Assembly (NCBI GenBank): GCA_003118195.1
Contig: BEXV01000126.1
Coordinates: 339,661 to 373,088 of the forward strand
Length of the DNA stretch: 33,428 nucleotides
Reading direction: 5' to 3'
DNA from: Hemicentrotus pulcherrimus
Lineage: Eukaryota > Echinodermata > Echinoidea > Camarodonta > Strongylocentrotidae
In this document: piece after piece, positions 1-33,428 of the stretch
Layout of the letters: every line of letters begins with the position of its first letter
Position numbering within the stretch: position 1 is the first letter of the stretch
The notes under the pieces: model-generated
Told to the model about the DNA's origin: nothing
What the model saw: the letters and a program-made list of their open reading frames with translations, nothing else
Databases searched by the model: none
Made by a program: the position numbers and the translations under genes

Positions 1-1736
1 AAGGGGGGTGTTTTCCAAAAAAAAACATACATAAAACATACAAATAAAAAACTCGAGGGGGGGGGGTTAACCCCAAAACCACCCCCTGCGTACGCGCCTG
101 GTGCGGGACTAAGAACGACGATGATCACAAGATTCCAAAGTAGGCCTATATTTTAACAATGCATTATCATACGTGAACATTTTAATGCACATAACAAAGT
201 TAGCATTATACCCCCTTGTCAATGGAATTCAAGCCCACACTATATCACCAGACTAATGTGGACCATCTCCATTTCCTGCCATGAATCCTGGCATCAGGAT
301 AACTGAGCTAACACCATGGAGATATCTTATTATATCTCCATGCTAACACGATGGCTTCCTGCAATTCTCACCGGTTGGGATGGGGGCAGCAAAATGTAAA
401 CTGCCAAAAACAACGATCCCACGACTTAAAATCAACAGTTAATGTCTTCATGAGGTGCCTTGATTATTTCCATGAACTTGGCAATTGCATATTGCACATG
501 TTTGCAGAAATGCTATTTTGAGAGCGAAATCTCTTCGATACAAATTCAGTAGGCCCTTTATTCATCCTGGAAGCAAATGAGGGCCTAAAGCTATGACGAG
601 ACACTAGCGACATTGTCAATACAAAGCTATGCTTTTAGACCACCAGAACTAACTGAAATAATAATGACGGTGATAAAAATTATAATTGAATAGAAATAAT
701 AATGATTGTAACTCCTTATCCTATTTGAGCCTGAATTCTAAAATGAGCCACAATTTTAACCTTTAAACAATAAGAATCAAGGCGTACTATTATAGTTTGT
801 TTGATTCGGATCATGTCATGGAGTTTGGTTTGAATACAATGAGTAGGCAAACCCTCTTAAATACCATCAAAGTTGACTATAAAAAGACCTATATACTGAG
901 AATAGACACTTAAATACATTTCAACGAAAATGTGGCCTAGGGCATTGCGTATTGAAAGAAGACAGGGAAAGAAAAGGTATATTATATGCTCACCATGAAC
1001 TGAGATACTAAGTTTTAAACTATCTGTTTCTTTAACTTTTGATGAGATGGAACAAAGTTTTAAAGATCCTTCTGGACCGGTCCCATAGTTTCTTTCTGAA
1101 ACTCGCCTATCATTTATCTGAGTCAGTGACAAATCTATTGTAATGGAAAGAACTAAAATTTTATCACTGTTGCTATGGGGGGAAAAAGAGATGAAACGAC
1201 TTTGCTAAAAAAGCGGAAGGACGAGAAAAGACAGTTTAAAATCTTTCTTAATGTTTAGTATATCTTAAAGTGAAAGGCTTGGAAACATGGAAACATTCTG
1301 TTTTTAAAAGCCCTCAAATCGGAAAAGAAATCCCCAAGAAGACTAAAGTCTCAGATTATTCACTAAAAACATAATCTGTCAAAATGTCAATGTATGAATG
1401 TGAGTTGGACTTGACCGTGCCTCCGAACTTTCGATGAAATATGTTAATATTGTGCGGAAACATAATACCACGCAGCTACAATTATGTAAATAAGGTAAAA
1501 TTTGCAAAGAAACACGCATAAGCCGAGTGTTGTAAACAATATCAATTTATAACGCTTCAATGAATAAGGGTATATGTTTTCAACAAGTTCATCATAACTC
1601 AAAATATGTTCTTCCGAAAGCGCCCAAAGCACATCTTATGTCCCAGCAGTAAGCTACCCTTAGCCTTTGCCATTAACTAAGATGTAACTATTATGGGATG
1701 GAGAAGTAATTATTATGGGATGGAAGTAAGGGCCAC
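1..1736. other. Upstream flanking DNA, no gene recognised
   Basis: AT-rich, no convincing ORF on either strand. It contains G/C homopolymer runs near the left edge (55-67 and about 82-86), a small palindrome at 315-342 (CATGGAGATA / TATCTCCATG), and two direct copies of ATTATGGGATGGA just before the CRE (about 1690-1725). Confidence 0.6.
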
Positions 1737-1814
1737 TGACGTCATTATGCGCATGTGCAATTAACGATTTACTACCCTTTTGTCGAGGGGGTAAGTTTTT
1801 GTCTCCGCCATCTT
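1737..1814 (+). promoter_or_regulatory. Probable core promoter: CRE, NRF1-like and YY1 sites
   Basis: A perfect CRE palindrome TGACGTCA lies at 1737-1744. An NRF1-like TGCGCATGTGC (one base off TGCGCATGCGC) lies at 1748-1758. A YY1-type CCGCCATCTT lies at 1805-1814, followed by a pyrimidine-rich stretch. Spacing and distance to the ATG (111 bp from the YY1 site) fit a TATA-less housekeeping promoter. The transcription start is not visible directly and is inferred to be near 1780-1830. Confidence 0.6.
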
Positions 1815-1924
1815 CTGACTTCCTCCCCTTTCGATAACCCGGATTTTCTTCATCACATTGGGACAGAGTGTGAGTGTTCTGGTAGGAGGATTCCGTTCAC
1901 GGAATATTCTCAAACCATTTCAAA

Positions 1925-32543
<30,619 letters not shown>

Positions 32544-33428
32544 ACCGGCAATGGCAGAAAAGGTCTCCTCTAACAAAACACTCCTTATTTTATCTACCTC
32601 AATAATACAAATTGTCAGTTCAATCTATTTCCAAATTCTTTTTGTGGTGGTCTTTTAAGCTAAACCATTAACCATTTATATTTATTTCTCTTTCTATGGC
32701 TAACATCAGAAGTGCAAGTTCCTGTAACAAAAGGTTACAGAATTTTGTCTGTGTTTTCAATTCATTCATCAAAATTAATCCCATTCTTGATATATTTTTT
32801 CCACACCAAAATATTTATTTAAAAAAAAAAAGTCATGCACCTTTTTTAATTCTTTTCTGTTTCCTTCTATATCCATGTTTGTTTTGGATTACTAAACAAA
32901 ATTAAAAACTTATAATAATAGTTAAAGCAAATTCTGTAAAATCAAAAGCACTAAAATGTATCACGTTTAAGGTTTTTCAGAGGTTATAGATGGTATGATT
33001 GGAGCTGAGGAACGTATACTGTTTGCACAGTGCCCTGTCTTTGACACCCACTTACTTGGTAAACCCTCCGGCCGGTATTCTACTAATTCAATTGAACCCG
33101 ACAGTGGAACCAAGTCGTAGAATAAATAAAAAACTTAGACATCATTCTAAGCTTGATAAAACCCAACTTTAATCCCAAATTTAAACCCACTGTTGGTTTG
33201 AATTTCAGTAGAATACGGGCTTTTCAATTTTCTATTAAAATTTCATCATTATATCACTCTACACACCATGTATATGTGTTTTCTGTTAACTCAGAATATC
33301 AGGGCAGTGTTTCACAAGACCATTATAAGAACAAGTTTGTCAACATCCAATTGAAACTCATGTATCACAAATAACAAGCGTTTTAATAGAATGTCGGTGA
33401 ACTTCTCCTTCTGGTGGTTTCATGAAAC
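32544..33428. other. 3' UTR or last intron
   Basis: If the TGA at 32541 is used, ATTAAA at about 32901 and overlapping AATAAA copies at about 33120 are candidate poly(A) signals. Otherwise this is intron. An acceptor-like CTAACATCAG at 32709 and another, GGTTTTTCAG, at 32980 open short frames compatible with phase 1, with no recognisable conservation. Confidence 0.5.
33071..33222. repeat. Short MITE-like inverted repeat near the right edge
   Basis: GGTATTCTACTAATTCAA at the left pairs with TTGAATTTCAGTAGAATACG at the right, about 150 bp apart. CCGACAGTGG and CCCACTGTTGG inside also pair loosely. No coding capacity. Confidence 0.65.

Noticed and set aside
32981..33118. Open frame after GGTTTTTCAG that ends before AATAAA, as a possible last exon
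   Set aside because: The frame overlaps the MITE-like inverted repeat at 33071-33222 and shows no similarity to the CHD4 C-terminus.

Overview
The window is one animal gene. It carries, on the + strand, nearly all of a 35-exon gene for a CHD3/4/5-type (Mi-2) chromatin remodelling ATPase, the motor of the NuRD complex. Exons are GC-richer and joined by GT-AG introns. The introns are AT-rich and loaded with a tRNA-derived SINE, several MITE-like families and degenerate tandem arrays. Gene structure, protein similarity and repeat style suggest a marine invertebrate deuterostome, most likely an echinoderm such as a sea urchin. The species is an inference from the repeats, not proven. The scaffold has one 555-bp run of N.

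Layout: 1-1736 is upstream DNA with no recognisable gene. 1737-1924 is a compact promoter and 5' UTR with CRE, NRF1-like and YY1 sites. The start codon is at 1925. Exons 1-6 encode the Lys-rich N-terminus and the CHDNT domain. Exons 7 and 8 encode two PHD fingers, exons 9-12 two chromodomains split by a long Lys/Glu insert, and exons 14-22 the complete SNF2 ATPase with all helicase motifs. Exons 23-29 encode the CHD-specific C-terminal domains, exons 30-31 a long Lys/Glu/Asp-rich linker, and exons 31-34 the conserved CHDCT2 region. Exon 35 encodes a Ser/Ala/Tyr-rich tail. All splice phases agree, and the spliced model is about 2108 codons (human CHD4 is about 1912).

The most notable observation is that the otherwise intact frame is interrupted by two TAA codons, one in the CHDNT domain (5257-5259, exon 4) and one in the acidic linker after the ATPase (25490-25492, exon 26). 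Both fall where relatives appear to have tyrosine, and both have clean coding sequence on either side. They could be base-call errors, a damaged allele or, for the 96-nt frame-neutral exon 26, a skippable poison exon. Other points are two NAGNAG acceptors, two tandem donors, an uncertain 3' end, two long intronic hairpins, and three MITE-like families recurring within this one gene. No second protein gene, RNA gene, CRISPR array or prokaryotic feature was found. The other open frames are mostly antisense or off-frame shadows of the Lys/Glu-rich exons.
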